Assembly: GCA_950295325.1 (NCBI GenBank)
Contig: OX485806.1
Location: 15,316,001 to 15,380,000, forward strand
Direction: 5' to 3'
Length of the DNA: 64,000 nucleotides
Origin: Polytrichum commune
Taxonomy: Eukaryota; Streptophyta; Polytrichopsida; Polytrichales; Polytrichaceae
Shown: positions 46,500 through 57,974 of the stretch, one piece after another
Layout of the letters: every line of letters starts with the position of its first letter
How positions within the stretch are numbered: the stretch's first letter is position 1
The notes under the pieces: generated by a model
Seen by the model: the letters and a program-made list of their open reading frames with translations, nothing else
What the model was told of the DNA's origin: nothing
Databases searched by the model: none
Translations under genes and position numbers: made by a program

Positions 46500-49000
46500 T
46501 GGTGTAGTTAAGGAAGTGAAATCCATCTACCCATTGCCAACAATCCGGGTCCTAGCCAAGAGTGGTTGTTTTACTATAGAACAATATGATTTAAAAAAAA
46601 ATTTGCCTTCCTTTCTTGGGCCTTTGGTAGTATGAATAATTTTCACCTCATGAACGAAACCAACCAAATTCCGGGTGGGAGTTTCCCATTTCCTAAGGCA
46701 TCTAGAATGGGTGCCAACTGTAAAGCGTTGCATTTGGAGGGGCACATATAGGTGATGTAATTGCACGTAAAGGGGAGAAAATTCGGCCACACATTGCAAG
46801 ACAAGGGCAGGATCCTCCCCTCCGTCAATGTAAAATCCAATCTACTTTCCCAGGTTGGTGGTATCCGATTCAACATCCAATAGGTGTCGCCATTTTCTAG
46901 AGATTTTATCCATGAGCACGGCCCAATCTGTGGCATGTGTTGGTGTGAGGTTTAATTTTTCATGTGCTCTATCCCATGTAAGATAATTTCGTTGTTCATT
47001 ATTTCATACATCATCAACGCATTGGATACCCTCACGGTAAAGGTCCAAGCCTTTGATGTAGATGAATCCATTATTGATGAGCTCCAACCCATCTAACCAC
47101 CAAATGTTTCAATGTAGCAATTTCAATCGGGTGCAAGGAGGGAGTTGGTAGAGGCCTTTCACCATAACTTTCTACGCTTTACCAATGTGACCCCACACCT
47201 TGGAATCTGCGAATCTCAAATGTTGTTTATTGGTGATCCAATTTAAACTATCCCTAGCTTCTTCCTCTCTGTGGATTGAACCTTGTTAGTCTATAAGCAT
47301 GAGTTGAAGGTTAGATTCTCCGGGTTCCATTGCCTTAACTATTCACTTACACATGAGACTAGTCTTGGTAGCCTCTGGGTCTACTAATCTAAGTCCAACA
47401 ACTTTCTTCTTCATGCAACATTTTTTCCCGCTAACTCTAGTGCGGGTGAGTTGTTCTTTCCCTGACCAAAGGTAACTGCGGATTGCACCTCTAATTTTTC
47501 TAAGAATCTTGTTTGAGCCCCCTATACCGTGATAAAGAATTACAGAGTGAAGAGCAACATCCGATTGTAGATGACAACTCTTCCTGCTAATGAGAATTTT
47601 ATGATGATCTAGTAGTCCAATTTCTCATAATTTTTGTTGTAAAAGAAACGGTCAACATCCGGGGTGTTAAGGTTAACCTCGAAAATGGTGCCAAGTAATT
47701 TAGAAATGTGTCCATCTTCCGCCCATTGTCAGTTGTATCATGCTAGCCATTATGATTTGTGTGTATACTTGTCAAACCAGTATGCACATGATTTTTTCCA
47801 GGTGATTTCCATACCTAATGTTTTACTAAAGACTTTAAGCAGTCCAACCAATTCATTGACATACCAATTTCCCCCCTAATCATAAATAACAAATCATCCG
47901 CATATTGTGATTTATTTTGTTGTTTGTTCCCTCATGGGAGGGAGATTCCTCTTAGTCTCCCCTTTGTCACTGCTTTTCAAATGGTGTGGGTGAGGGCTTC
48001 TCCAACAATGAAGAAGAGATATGATGCAAGAGGGCAACATTGTCTAACTTCTCTTTCGATTTTAAAATTGGAACATGGACTGTCATTGAGATGAACTGCC
48101 GCGGACGCATTTCCGAAGAATAGTTTGATCCATTTAATGAATTTCTCCTTGATGCCCATAATTTGCATGACATGAAAGAAAAACCGCCACGAGACCTTAT
48201 CATAAGTCCTAGAAAAATCAAGTTTCAAAAAGAATGTGGGTTGTCTAGATGTCCTTGCCTAGTGCAAGGTTTCCTATGTCGACACGATATTGTCTATGAT
48301 GAATCTGAGCGGTAAAAATGCAATTTTCTTTGGGTTAATGACATCTCTAAGCAAGGAATTGGAGCCTAAGTTGGAGAGTTTTTGCAAAGGTTTTGTAAGT
48401 TACTATGAGTAAGGTAATTGGCCACCAATAATTGAAGTTCTTGGCGTCCCCTTCTTTGGGAATAAGGCAAATGTGTCCCGGGCCTTTGGAATTCCTTCAT
48501 GAAGTGCCCATTTTTCTATTCCCCTAAGTATCATTCTATGAAAGTTATGGCCGGTAGTTGGCCATAGTTGTTGAAAGAATTTCATCGGAATCCCGGCATG
48601 TCCAAGTGCCTTCCCTTTTGTCATAATTGTCAATGCCATTGATAGTTCCTTCTCAAGTAATATCTCTCATAAGATACTCACTCGTGACGTAGTTATGGCC
48701 GATAGTTGGCCATAGCTATTGAAAGAATTCCACTTGAATCCCGTCATGTCCGGGTGTTTTCCCTTTTGCCATAGCATTACTACCATTGATAATTCATTCT
48801 CAATAATATCTCTCCTAAGAAACTCACTCATGGCGTGTGTAATTGTAACTAAGTACCCTTCGAATACCTCCTAAATGGCTTCCTCAGAGATTTCCTTGTG
48901 TTGGTAGAGTTTCTTGTAAAAAGACAAGTATTGTTGTTGAGTTGGGGTTCGTTTTGCCCATTTTATGATAACCTCGCACGACATGTTAATGTAGGTGGTT
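46500..49000 (-). pseudogene. Non-LTR (LINE) reverse transcriptase, decayed
   Basis: Minus-strand pieces follow LINE ORF2 order. 48,639-48,403: KGKALGHAGIPMKFFQQLWP, the region before the palm domain (RT motif 1-2). 48,228-47,977: LDFSRTYDKVSW (motif A; catalytic Asp present) and VRQCCPLASYLFFIVGEAL (motif B, with Gly-to-Cys change in the usual RQGCPL). 47,907-47,881: QYADDLLFM, the YADD catalytic box. Further fragments (EKMLHEEE near 47,420; 46,936-46,643) look like the C-terminal region. Frameshifts and stops separate the pieces. No endonuclease domain was recognised upstream of 49 kb, so it is probably 5' truncated, common for LINEs. Confidence 0.85.
48545..48840. repeat. 148-bp tandem duplication within the LINE relic
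   Basis: TTATGGCCGGTAGTTGGCCATAG at 48,545 and TTATGGCCGATAGTTGGCCATAG at 48,693 start two diverged copies, each continuing through CATGTCC, TTCCCTTTTG and ATATCTCTC..AAGA.ACTCACTC. It duplicates part of the RT N-terminal region. Confidence 0.8.
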
Positions 49001-49084
49001 AATTAGGAAACTCGCTACACCTAATTTGGCCTACAAACAGGAAGAGCCAACAATACAAATGTCCAGTTGAGATTGAAAATAACA

Positions 49085-49260
49085 ATAACCAATTCAAGTT
49101 CAAGACTTCAGGTGAATCATTGACCATTTTAGAAACATCCATTGAATATACCTTAAAACTGACACAAAGAGAAATCAACATGGAATCAGTACGTTGGCTA
49201 TTGAACGTATCAACTCCTTGATCTTGGCATGATCTTGCAAAATTCCCAAGTTGCAGCTTA
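49085..49260 (+). repeat. Degenerate AACCGGTT-family repeat, copy G
   Basis: Only some blocks survive: AAGACTTCAGGTGAATCATTGACCATTTTAGA, GAATATACCTTAAAA, AAATCAACATGG and AAAATTCCCAAGTTGCA. The ACCGGTT cores are lost. Confidence 0.45.
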
Positions 49261-50590
49261 ATTACGTTGTAACTTCTGCTCTGTGTGCCTAAATTTAAGC
49301 TCACTCAAATGTGCAAGATTACAGCAAATGGGATATCCTTGATTTCTCAAAGTGCGCAAAGTAGATAGAATCGTCCGTCAGTTGCCAATTTGATCGTGTG
49401 GAGTTGGATCCAACTAAGTATTTCGTTGACAGTTAGCAATCTCATTGACAAGCACATCCTTAGCTTACTTCATGCAGTACTTTAAGGTAGTTCTTACTCA
49501 GTTGCTTCTCATATCAGGACAATGAGAGAAGTGGAGATGGAGCCCTTTCCTATTGCAATTGGATGCAAGCATGGCAAAGTGGATCCAAGGATTGCTTCGG
49601 TATATTGAAACCATAGTTGTTGTGGTTAACTGCCTAAAAATAGTAACAATTTGTTTCTTAAATTGTTTCTTTTTTCATGATGCCCTCTACTGTTGAATAT
49701 AGAAGATCAAGATGAGAGATTCAAAGCTTATTATTAAAAGTAATGCCCAAAAGCACAAATGGCTCCTATGAAATGAAGCGGAGCCATTTGCAGTAAATTT
49801 GTAGTGAAAATGTAGTCTACGAAGAAATTTAGTTAGCTAGGTTCGTGTGACTTCATCCATTTGTAGTAAATTTATGTAATATTTTTTTTGACGTGTCTCG
49901 ATCAATTTGCTAAGCCAAGCATGTATACGGCTTATCCATGTGGGCTCCAAAAATAGGCTCAATCAACCAAAGAATTAGTTTAGGCACCCTGCTTTAGTCA
50001 AAGTGCAAATTCCATGATTCATATATTGGTCTTCACGAGGCCCATTTCGAGGTACACCTTTGCCTAGGATGACATTTTTGTACGCCCACTTAATTAGGGG
50101 GACTCTACCTTAGCATTTATTATCATTGAGAATGTCGTCATTCTCAATGTTGATCATGTTGAGAATATTATCATTTCTAAATCCACATGATGTCCAAAAC
50201 TCACGAGTTCACATAACATTCTTCAGGCCACATACAGTGATTGCTTGCCGAATATGACATGGCACCTAGCGGCGTGTATGTTTGACAAATTTCATTTGAC
50301 GTCCAACTTCACATCCAAAGCGCCACATGACATTTTCAAAAAAACGAAAACGATTGTCAATCGACGTCTACATTTGCTTCTAAAACTTCACCTCAACGTC
50401 ACATGCCTAGTAGTACGTGTCCTTTCAAATCTCTAAACTGTCAATTGACGTGTGGTTTTCCTTCTTCACAAATCACACTACATGTCAAAATCTAAGTCGT
50501 GCCTGTCAATTGAGGCGCAGTTTAGTTCTGTGTGTCAAACATCAAAAACTTGCAAAAACTTTGTCAAAAATACACGTTACGCACAAGTAC
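49261..50590. other. Intergenic DNA
   Basis: No gene, RNA gene or clear repeat was recognised. Frames of 60-80 codons are isolated. Confidence 0.5.
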
Positions 50591-50596
50591 CTTTTT

Positions 50597-50680
50597 GACC
50601 TTTTTCTTTTTTTCCTTTTTTGAGACAAAAAGGCCAATAAACCAACGCCCAAAAATTGAAACCAAGAAAGAAAACGCGGC
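50597..50680 (-). repeat. SINE 3' end fragment
   Basis: A T-rich run then GAGACAAAAAGGCCAATAAACCAACGCCCAAA matches the reverse complement of the SINE 3' end at 37,945-37,985 (GAGACAGAAGGCTGACATGCCAACGCCAAA). The head is absent or diverged. Confidence 0.55.
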
Positions 50681-50958
50681 CACTTTGAAGGGAGGCATGC
50701 AGGACCCCTCGGACGCAAAACACCGCCACAAGTATCATGTGAAGTACTTTGTAGATTATCCATGCTACATACATACATACTAATTAAGTAAGTTCGGCAC
50801 GATTTGAATCATGTACGTGTCTCGGAAAAGCTGGCCTATCTGATGATTGATGTGCAGACCCAGTCTCGGCCTCCGCAATGGCAAGGAAGGTGGGTCACTT
50901 GTGGCAGGCTTTGGGATGGGGTTGTTGGATGAACACTATATATATACATATATATGTA

Positions 50959-51557
50959 CAGTCTACCCTCTATAAATGTTAACCCTCGGGAGTGGATCAA
51001 AGTTAACATTTATAGAGGTGTTAACAGTTAACAATTATAAAATTACTTTTTTGAGCAATATACAAATCTTAACATTTATAAATATAAGCAATTGTGAAGA
51101 GTCCTTGTGAGAGAATACCATTCATAAAATTGCAAACCCAATCAAAACTTTATTCAATATCAAGTTTACAAATCACGGGTGAAGTATGAATCAATGGTTC
51201 TTTGGTGAGATTCATTTGCATGCACAACTTGCAAATATTTCTCAATCTGCACCAACAAACCCACATACTTGGACACATCATATGAATGTGATTCCATGTA
51301 CCTTCTAATGGTACCAAAACTAGATTGCAAGTCACTATAAGATGGAATGTAACTGGATGTGTAGTTTTTATCATCCATATTATAGTTGTATTCATTCGTT
51401 AACATTTATAGAGTCAAATTTACAAAGAAGGGAGTACCATTTTGTTAACAGTTAACACGTTTAACATTTATAGTGTGCAATATGTGGGGAGTAGAAGAAA
51501 GTTAACATTTAGAAAGGGTTAACACTTATAGGTGTAACATTTATAAAGGGTTGACTG
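50959..51557 (-). mobile_element. pogo-like deletion derivative
   Basis: Inverted ends CAGTCTACCCTCTATAAATG and CAGTCAACCCTTTATAAATG, with internal repeats of GTTAACATTTATAGA, flanked by TA on both sides (50,957-50,958 and 51,558-51,559). CAGT....CCTCTATAAAT ends are typical of plant pogo-like elements. The 599-bp element keeps only the tail of a transposase. It sits in an AT-rich TATA/ACATAT tract. Confidence 0.85.
51166..51405 (-). pseudogene. pogo-type transposase C-terminal fragment
   Basis: An open frame of 79 codons, of which the last part (SFGTIRRYMESH, EKYLQVVHANESHQRTIDSYF) matches the C-terminal tail of pogo/Tigger/jerky-type transposases, which usually end in a short T-I-D-S-Y/F-F motif. 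The DDE/DDD catalytic core is deleted. The same closing motif is seen in the Tigger-like relics at 59.67 kb and 62.6 kb. Confidence 0.75.
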
Positions 51558-51722
51558 TATATACATATATACATATATATTGATTGTCCTCGATAATTAA
51601 TTAGTTCTATATGTAATAAGGTTATGAAAGTGCAAAGTGAAGGTTCCGGCCGGGCTCTTAATTAAGTTATGTAGGAGTCTCCGATCCACTGGCCGCCACA
51701 GCCATGGCAATTAACACACACA

Positions 51723-51746
51723 GTGTGTGTGTGTGTGTGTGTGTGT
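51723..51746. repeat. Microsatellite (GT)12
   Basis: Perfect GT run. Confidence 0.95.
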
Positions 51747-51749
51747 AAC

Positions 51750-54045
51750 GGAGTTGCAATAAAAGAAAAGAAAAGAGCCGAAAAGGAAGAAATGATGGGG
51801 TTGACGGTGTATTATGGAGCAGGAAGCTTCTGAGGTGTGGGATTACTACTGCACAGCTGACACCCCACACAAGGTAGATGGGTCTAAAGTGGCTGTTTTT
51901 CTTATTTGGACTCCTATATATGTTTCATTGGTATGTGGTTCGAGGCTGGGGCAAACACACCCGTACATTGGTTTCTTGGAGGCAAGGGTTTAGGCATCCA
52001 ACAAGGAACGAGTGTATGGGTTGGTTTGCCAGATCTATGGTTCGATGAGGACCAAAGAGTGAACATTAGAAAGGCACATGTTTAAGAGAGATTGGAATAC
52101 TAGTAATTGTTGTATACTCATGTCCCGATCACACCAAACTTTCCATCCGGTTTCAACTGTGAAATTGTTGGGGACTATGTTCAGAAATACATGTTGGCCC
52201 ACCACTTTTCACACTATTACAGCCGGAGATGCCGACGGAGGGTGTCAGAACGGACCGGTGTGATCGGCCCCTCAATAGTGAACATGATTGGGAGGACCTG
52301 TGTATCCAATTAAGAAACTAACAAACATGCACATCTGATGATCATAACTAAAACAGGGGAAGTCGGATGTTCAACCCGGTTTTTGCAAATCTTTCAATGT
52401 GGATTTGCTTAATGCAACATGAGTTTTCTGTGTGTAAATCTAATCAACGGAAGTTGGAGAACATGAAAAATGAACCAAATAACACCCACATACTTTAGAT
52501 TGGAAGGTGACGTCGGCCAAGAAGAAGTTTTGCAATGAATTGATAGTTTGATTAATTAACGTAGATGAATATGGAGCAGATCGCCAGAGTCCAAGATCCT
52601 CACCCCCTGCAAATTACTCAAACTTGCACAAGTCCTATCTAGATAGCAATCGAACCATGTAGTTGTTGATTATCAACTCATAAATCATGTTCCCTTCTTC
52701 TTCTTCTTCTTTTTGGGGGTTGTTGTCTTTCTCTACTTTATAGACTAGTGACAAGGCAATCTAAACCATCAACTCACAACATAAGAAAAGAAAAAACTAC
52801 AAGCCTTCTCAAAGTCTTTGATTTGTGATTCCTACACGCCCCCTAAACCCTAACCCACCCAAATCCTCAACCGTGAGGGTGCTTCCTTGGTGATATATGA
52901 GAGGGGAAATATGACAACAAGAAGGGAGATTGAACTGAGCAAATATGTTCCCTAGGGTTTGGGATGTAAGAGAGGGAGTGCCATTACGGAGGTTGGGGTG
53001 TATCTTTTTTGGGCGTCCATTCTTAGATCCATGGACTACAACTAACCATACACCACTCACATATAAGTGTCCAATTATAACATATATGACACATATTAAC
53101 CATACACCACTCAAATATAGGTGTCTAATCTTCTAAGAGATTGACATATTGATATTGAACAAGATATCATGTACTGGTGGATGCAATGTAGGTTAATTTA
53201 GAGGACTGTCCAGTGTAGCACTTTGAGTGACTTGTAGCGATTTGGTGAATGTCGGATAGGCGAAGCTTTTGCTTCATTATTGCATTTCATTGTTGACAAC
53301 TAGCGTTTAGAATGTATTATGCATGTGTCTATGAAAGATCTTCGTGGTGATCTTGATAACGTACTAATGAAAGCCATAGCTTTATGGAGGAACTCTACAA
53401 AGTTTAGATGGTTGTTTTCACATCCATAGAGATACCTTTCATGGCGTTTTCCTCTTGAAGGTGAAGATGATATCTCAGGGAGTGCACTATTCATTAAAAC
53501 CAAGCATCACGTGCGTGCATGCCCCTTATTAAAATACCCCTGTATACATTTTATTTTTGCTAAAATCAAGCAATATACTTACAAATCTCATTGCTTCAAA
53601 ATACATTTCCATACGTACACAAGGGTCCAAAAACAAATACAGAAATTGTATATAACATGTGTACAAATGTTTGGAAATGCAGAAATATGGCCCTATTATA
53701 TGTATAATATCAAATCATGGATTTTTAGTTATAAAGTCGTTACTTAGTGGATGAAAAAACGCATGATTCTTGGTCCAGGTCTGACTTGAACGCGTAAACG
53801 CGTAAACGCGTACTTTACATATATTTTTCTATAGCCTTATCTCTAGCCTCATGTATATCTACTTCCTGCTTAATAGCAATATGTCTCTTGTATGTACATT
53901 TTGTACATGCTTGTTCTAAATAATACCCCTTTTGTGCACGCATGTGTATATTTACAGTACTTGAACAATGCACTCCTTGGGGATGATATTGCTGATTTTG
54001 ACTCTAACAATTGATGAATTTCATTTTTGTATATAATATGGTATG
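51750..54045. other. Intergenic DNA
   Basis: No gene recognised. Contains three tandem AACGCGTA octamers at 53,789-53,812 and loose CCTAAACCCTAACCC near 52,841. Confidence 0.5.
53789..53812. repeat. Three tandem AACGCGTA octamers
   Basis: Three perfect copies, each holding the palindrome ACGCGT. No gene is recognised nearby, so a regulatory role is unsupported. Confidence 0.9.
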
Positions 54046-54051
54046 TTAGGC

Positions 54052-54120
54052 TACTCTTTTATCATAATTTGGCCTCAAATCTAATATGAGGTTTTAAGAC
54101 CTAGGTATGATAAAAGAGTA
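54052..54120. repeat. 69-bp hairpin
   Basis: Outer arms TACTCTTTTATCATA and TATGATAAAAGAGTA are exact complements, with an inner CCTCA/TGAGG pair. It is possibly a minimal palindromic element. Confidence 0.8.
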
Positions 54121-57100
54121 TATCCATGGCCATCAACTAGTTGATGGGTCATTTTAGGTTCAACTCTTGCTATGGATAAATTATTGATCATCGTTGTTGT
54201 TTCTTGTATGTAAAGAATTGTTGAACATTATAGTTGGATGTTAATATCATTACACATTATTGTTGTATGTTGATATGTTCTTTGGACGTTGTTGTTGAAT
54301 GGTGTACGTTGTTTGTAGATATAATTTTGCTACATTGAAAACCGGCTTACTTATCAATGCCCAAGTTTTTAGCCGGCTGTCATTACAACGAAGAGGAAAT
54401 TATCTGGCACTTGAGAAAAAAACCAGATATTAGCCGGTCCAAATCAATGGCAACAAATTTGCAACCAGTCAAATCCTGAAAAAATTGGTAGAAGTTGTGA
54501 AGGGGCGGATTTAAGCTGGTTGAGCTCAAAAATCTCCCAAACCCCGGGCTAATCGAGGGGGGGAGGGGGGGGGGGCATTGTCTAATTAAGGCCGATGCCA
54601 TTAATTAGCATACACGACATAGCTTAATGTAAATTAAACTCACATTTGATTAACTCTCGTGAGCCAATCTTTGCAGCAATTGGCTCACATGGGCACCGAT
54701 GAGAAGCTGGCCAACTAACCCTGGTGTATGTACAGCCTTGCAGAGAAGAGATTGAGTCGGTTTGTAGTACCACCTTTTGATCATGGTTTCATGTTCTATA
54801 TGCACTGTGGTGTAAGCAAACCCAGTCAAGAGGAGCGACTGAGTTCATAGTAACTACAGTCACACCTTCATTTTGTACTCTGAGTCATTGTGATTGGTAA
54901 TGTAGAATTCGATAGTATGTGTCTCTTGTCACGAGATTAGTGTGAGCCGAATTTTGGGCCAAACGGTTTAACTATAGGTAGCTAGGTAGTGGGTGGATGA
55001 AGTAGCACCCAGACGAATGAAAATAATTAACTATAGGCTAGAAAGGTAGTTATAGAACTGTAGGCATGGATGTAGGTGCCCATAGTTAGTTACGGAAACT
55101 ATTGTCGTCCCTGCCGAGCCAAGAGGGCTCGCGGGAGGGAGATAAGCATGCATTTCTCTGAATAGTTTTGAGCGCGTAGTTGAACTTATGGACTTGTCTC
55201 CCTCATCATAGAGATTGTGTGAGGACAATAGTTAAATTGTTTTCTGAGTAGATTAAGTAATCACCGCGGTGGTTGCGGGGTACTGGGTTCTGCTGAAGTA
55301 CATTGTTATTTTGAGTTCTGAGTATATTGAACGGCTGAAGCTTGGTCGAACTATTTTATTTATTTTTTAATGTGAAATTGGAAACTATTGTCAATTGTTG
55401 GGATCGCAATTGACTGAGTCCGAAATTGTGAGTGGAATTGAGTGAGTTCAAATTGTGCGGAGCAATGTGAGATTGAGAGAGAATTGATCAACCTTTGAGT
55501 GAAAGAGGATATGAATCAGAGAGAGGAATAAGCAATGAGGAAGTGAACGAGAATCGAAAGATTAGAGATGTATGAGGTATCAATGATTGAATTCAAGAGC
55601 AAAGACTTTTACCACAAGAAATTGAACATTGTGTAACCGTTGTCTAAGTGTGAACTCCTTAATACAATTAAGCAAATTGGAATGATGAACCAAGAGTGTG
55701 AAGATTGTTGTATGAGTGAAAAGTCTCTTCAGTCCGAGAGATAGAAATCGAAGGATAAGAGCATCGGAGATAAGAAATTCAGTCGAACTATGAATAGAGA
55801 GGGATAACTGAAATAGACAAAGGGAGAAAAGTTAAACTATTGGCGCAAAGTGATGAAATGATTGTTGAGAGAGAGAGAGAGAACATAGTTGAAACCATAG
55901 TTTGTAGCGCCTCGAGAGGCATAACCTCTAAGTGACATAGAACGACAAAGTGAGCAATCGTCTGATGAAATAGATGATAAACAAAGAGTATTGTTGAGTG
56001 CCAACAAGAGCAACCCTAAGAAAGGGAGGAAGCCCAAAGGCCTAGCGTTAACCTAAGAGGGGAACTATAGCCCACTATTTAAGCCTGTGGGAGGCAATGA
56101 GAAAAGAAGGAAGGAGTAGAGTAAATCATTCAGCCGAGTGTGATTATAGTTAAAGCAAACACTATAGGATGGTAGAAGTAAAATTTGTCAAGGTAATTTG
56201 ATGAGAGATCCCCCCCCCCTTTCAACTAGATGTGATGAGAAAGTAATTATGATCAGTTGATTAGTGGAAGAATTGAAAAAATAAGCTTGATTAAGTGAAT
56301 CCGAGTTAGGATAAACTTTGGATTATCAAGGAGATTAAGGCATAAGTTGTTCTAAACTTAATTGGAGTTTTATATGGTTACATAGTCTAGAGACTTGATC
56401 TTTGAGTATAAAATGCAAGTTAACGAGATCAACTATTGTCTTGTATGTTACCCTGGTTGTTATTGTTGTAGGTTGTGCAGGGCAATCAATACTGTAGCTC
56501 GACCTTGATGTTCGTTGTTAGTTGCATAAGTTGTGAGTAACGATTAAATATTGGAATTAAGAACAAACAATTTGTCTTGTATGGGAGATAACATTGACCA
56601 ATTAATGAAAGTATTGTTGTGATTTGAAGATGCATTGGCTAATGGTTACCAAAGACAATTGTGATACTCAAAGATTATTGTTCTCAAAAGACTATTGTTT
56701 TACAATCTCATGACGAGATGGAAACTTACAGCCACTGACACACATACAATCCTAAATGAGAAATATTGAGAGGAAACCTTGAGAGAAAGGAGAGTAAAAC
56801 ATATTGGAGTGATGTTTTAGAGTGAAGAAAGAAATCCTATTGTTTGATTAAAAAACTATAATGTGACAACTACTTATAATAGACACTAGTAAAGCCTTGA
56901 AAGTTTGTACCCTGGGTTTTGGTTTATTTCAGTCATAGCAAAAACCTAACTACAATTATTCATATCCATAACAATGTTCTGTGGGACTGACAAATTTTCA
57001 CAAAATATTCCTAGATTTTCACTCTAAATATGGGGAATAGTCTATGGAATATTGTTAGTCTCACATAACATTGTCAATCCCACTGAATAATGTTATGGTG

Positions 57101-57180
57101 AATGGCTTCATTTGCTCATGTTTATTAGTTGGATCTTGCTCTTCTCTTGAGATACTTTGGATTACTTCACTTCATTGAAC
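54121..57180. other. Intergenic DNA with purine-rich stretch
   Basis: No gene recognised. 55,370-56,100 is strongly A/G-rich on the plus strand (many GAGAGA and GAATTGAG words). A C/CCGGT-rich stretch at 54,380-54,545 weakly resembles 63,690-63,850 (both end AAAA.CTCCCAAAC or AAAACTTCCCAAACTC) and may be another dispersed family. Confidence 0.45.
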
Positions 57181-57185
57181 GGGGA

Positions 57186-57405
57186 GAAGTGACCGCCAGT
57201 CACAGATAAACCGGTTGAGTTTAAAAAAAATTGGCTAAAGTTTGGGACTTCAAGGTATTTAGTATTTACTGATCATTTTAGAGGAATCTATAGAATATAC
57301 CTCACATTAATAAAATAAAAACGGAAAGATCACAACATGTAACTGGTTGGACTTGGAAACACTAGGATTTGGACCGACTATACCCAAAAATCTCCTTGGA
57401 CATTG
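57186..57405 (+). repeat. AACCGGTT dispersed repeat, copy F
   Basis: Blocks in order: GGGGAGAAGTGACCGCCAGT, CACAGATAAACCGGTTGAG, ATTTTAGAGGAATCTATAG, CATGTAACTGGTTGGA and CCCAAAAATCTCCTTGGACA. Confidence 0.8.
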
Positions 57406-57974
57406 TTTCACTTGTAGGTAGTCTAAGGTTGAGGCATCTATAACCAATAAAATAAGAGATTTTGGATTTTTTTTAGAAGGAGTAACAATGTTGAATTGTT
57501 TTTTCTTGTGAAGAGAAACAAATTCTAAGGAGAATGAATTTTTATTTTTATTTTATTAAAAAAATCATGAATATGGAAATTGCTAAAAACATTTGTGGTG
57601 TAAATTTTTAGGGTTACTCATAGTCAATTTATAGGTTAACCCATAGCTACTCATCTCAATGCTACTCCTTGGCTACAACATTTGTCAAACTCTTATGAGG
57701 GCAATCAATCACAAGCTGCCACCACATAAACTTTAGCTTTGTTTGCTTGAAAAATATAGATCTCATCTATGTCAGCAATACATGACCCTAGTGAGCAATT
57801 ACATGGACTTGGTCAATCATGGATGCATGAACCTTAATGCCGATGAGTGCATCTAGTAAGGGATTTCAAAAGTCCCATGGTTGACATTTGCTATTACCTA
57901 TTCTTATGGAATGACTTAACATTAATCGGCTATGACACCATGTACCATGGGTCCATGTATATGGTCTAACCCCA

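Noticed and set aside
55837-56037. 66-codon frame in purine-rich DNA
   Set aside because: Low-complexity effect of a strand-biased stretch.
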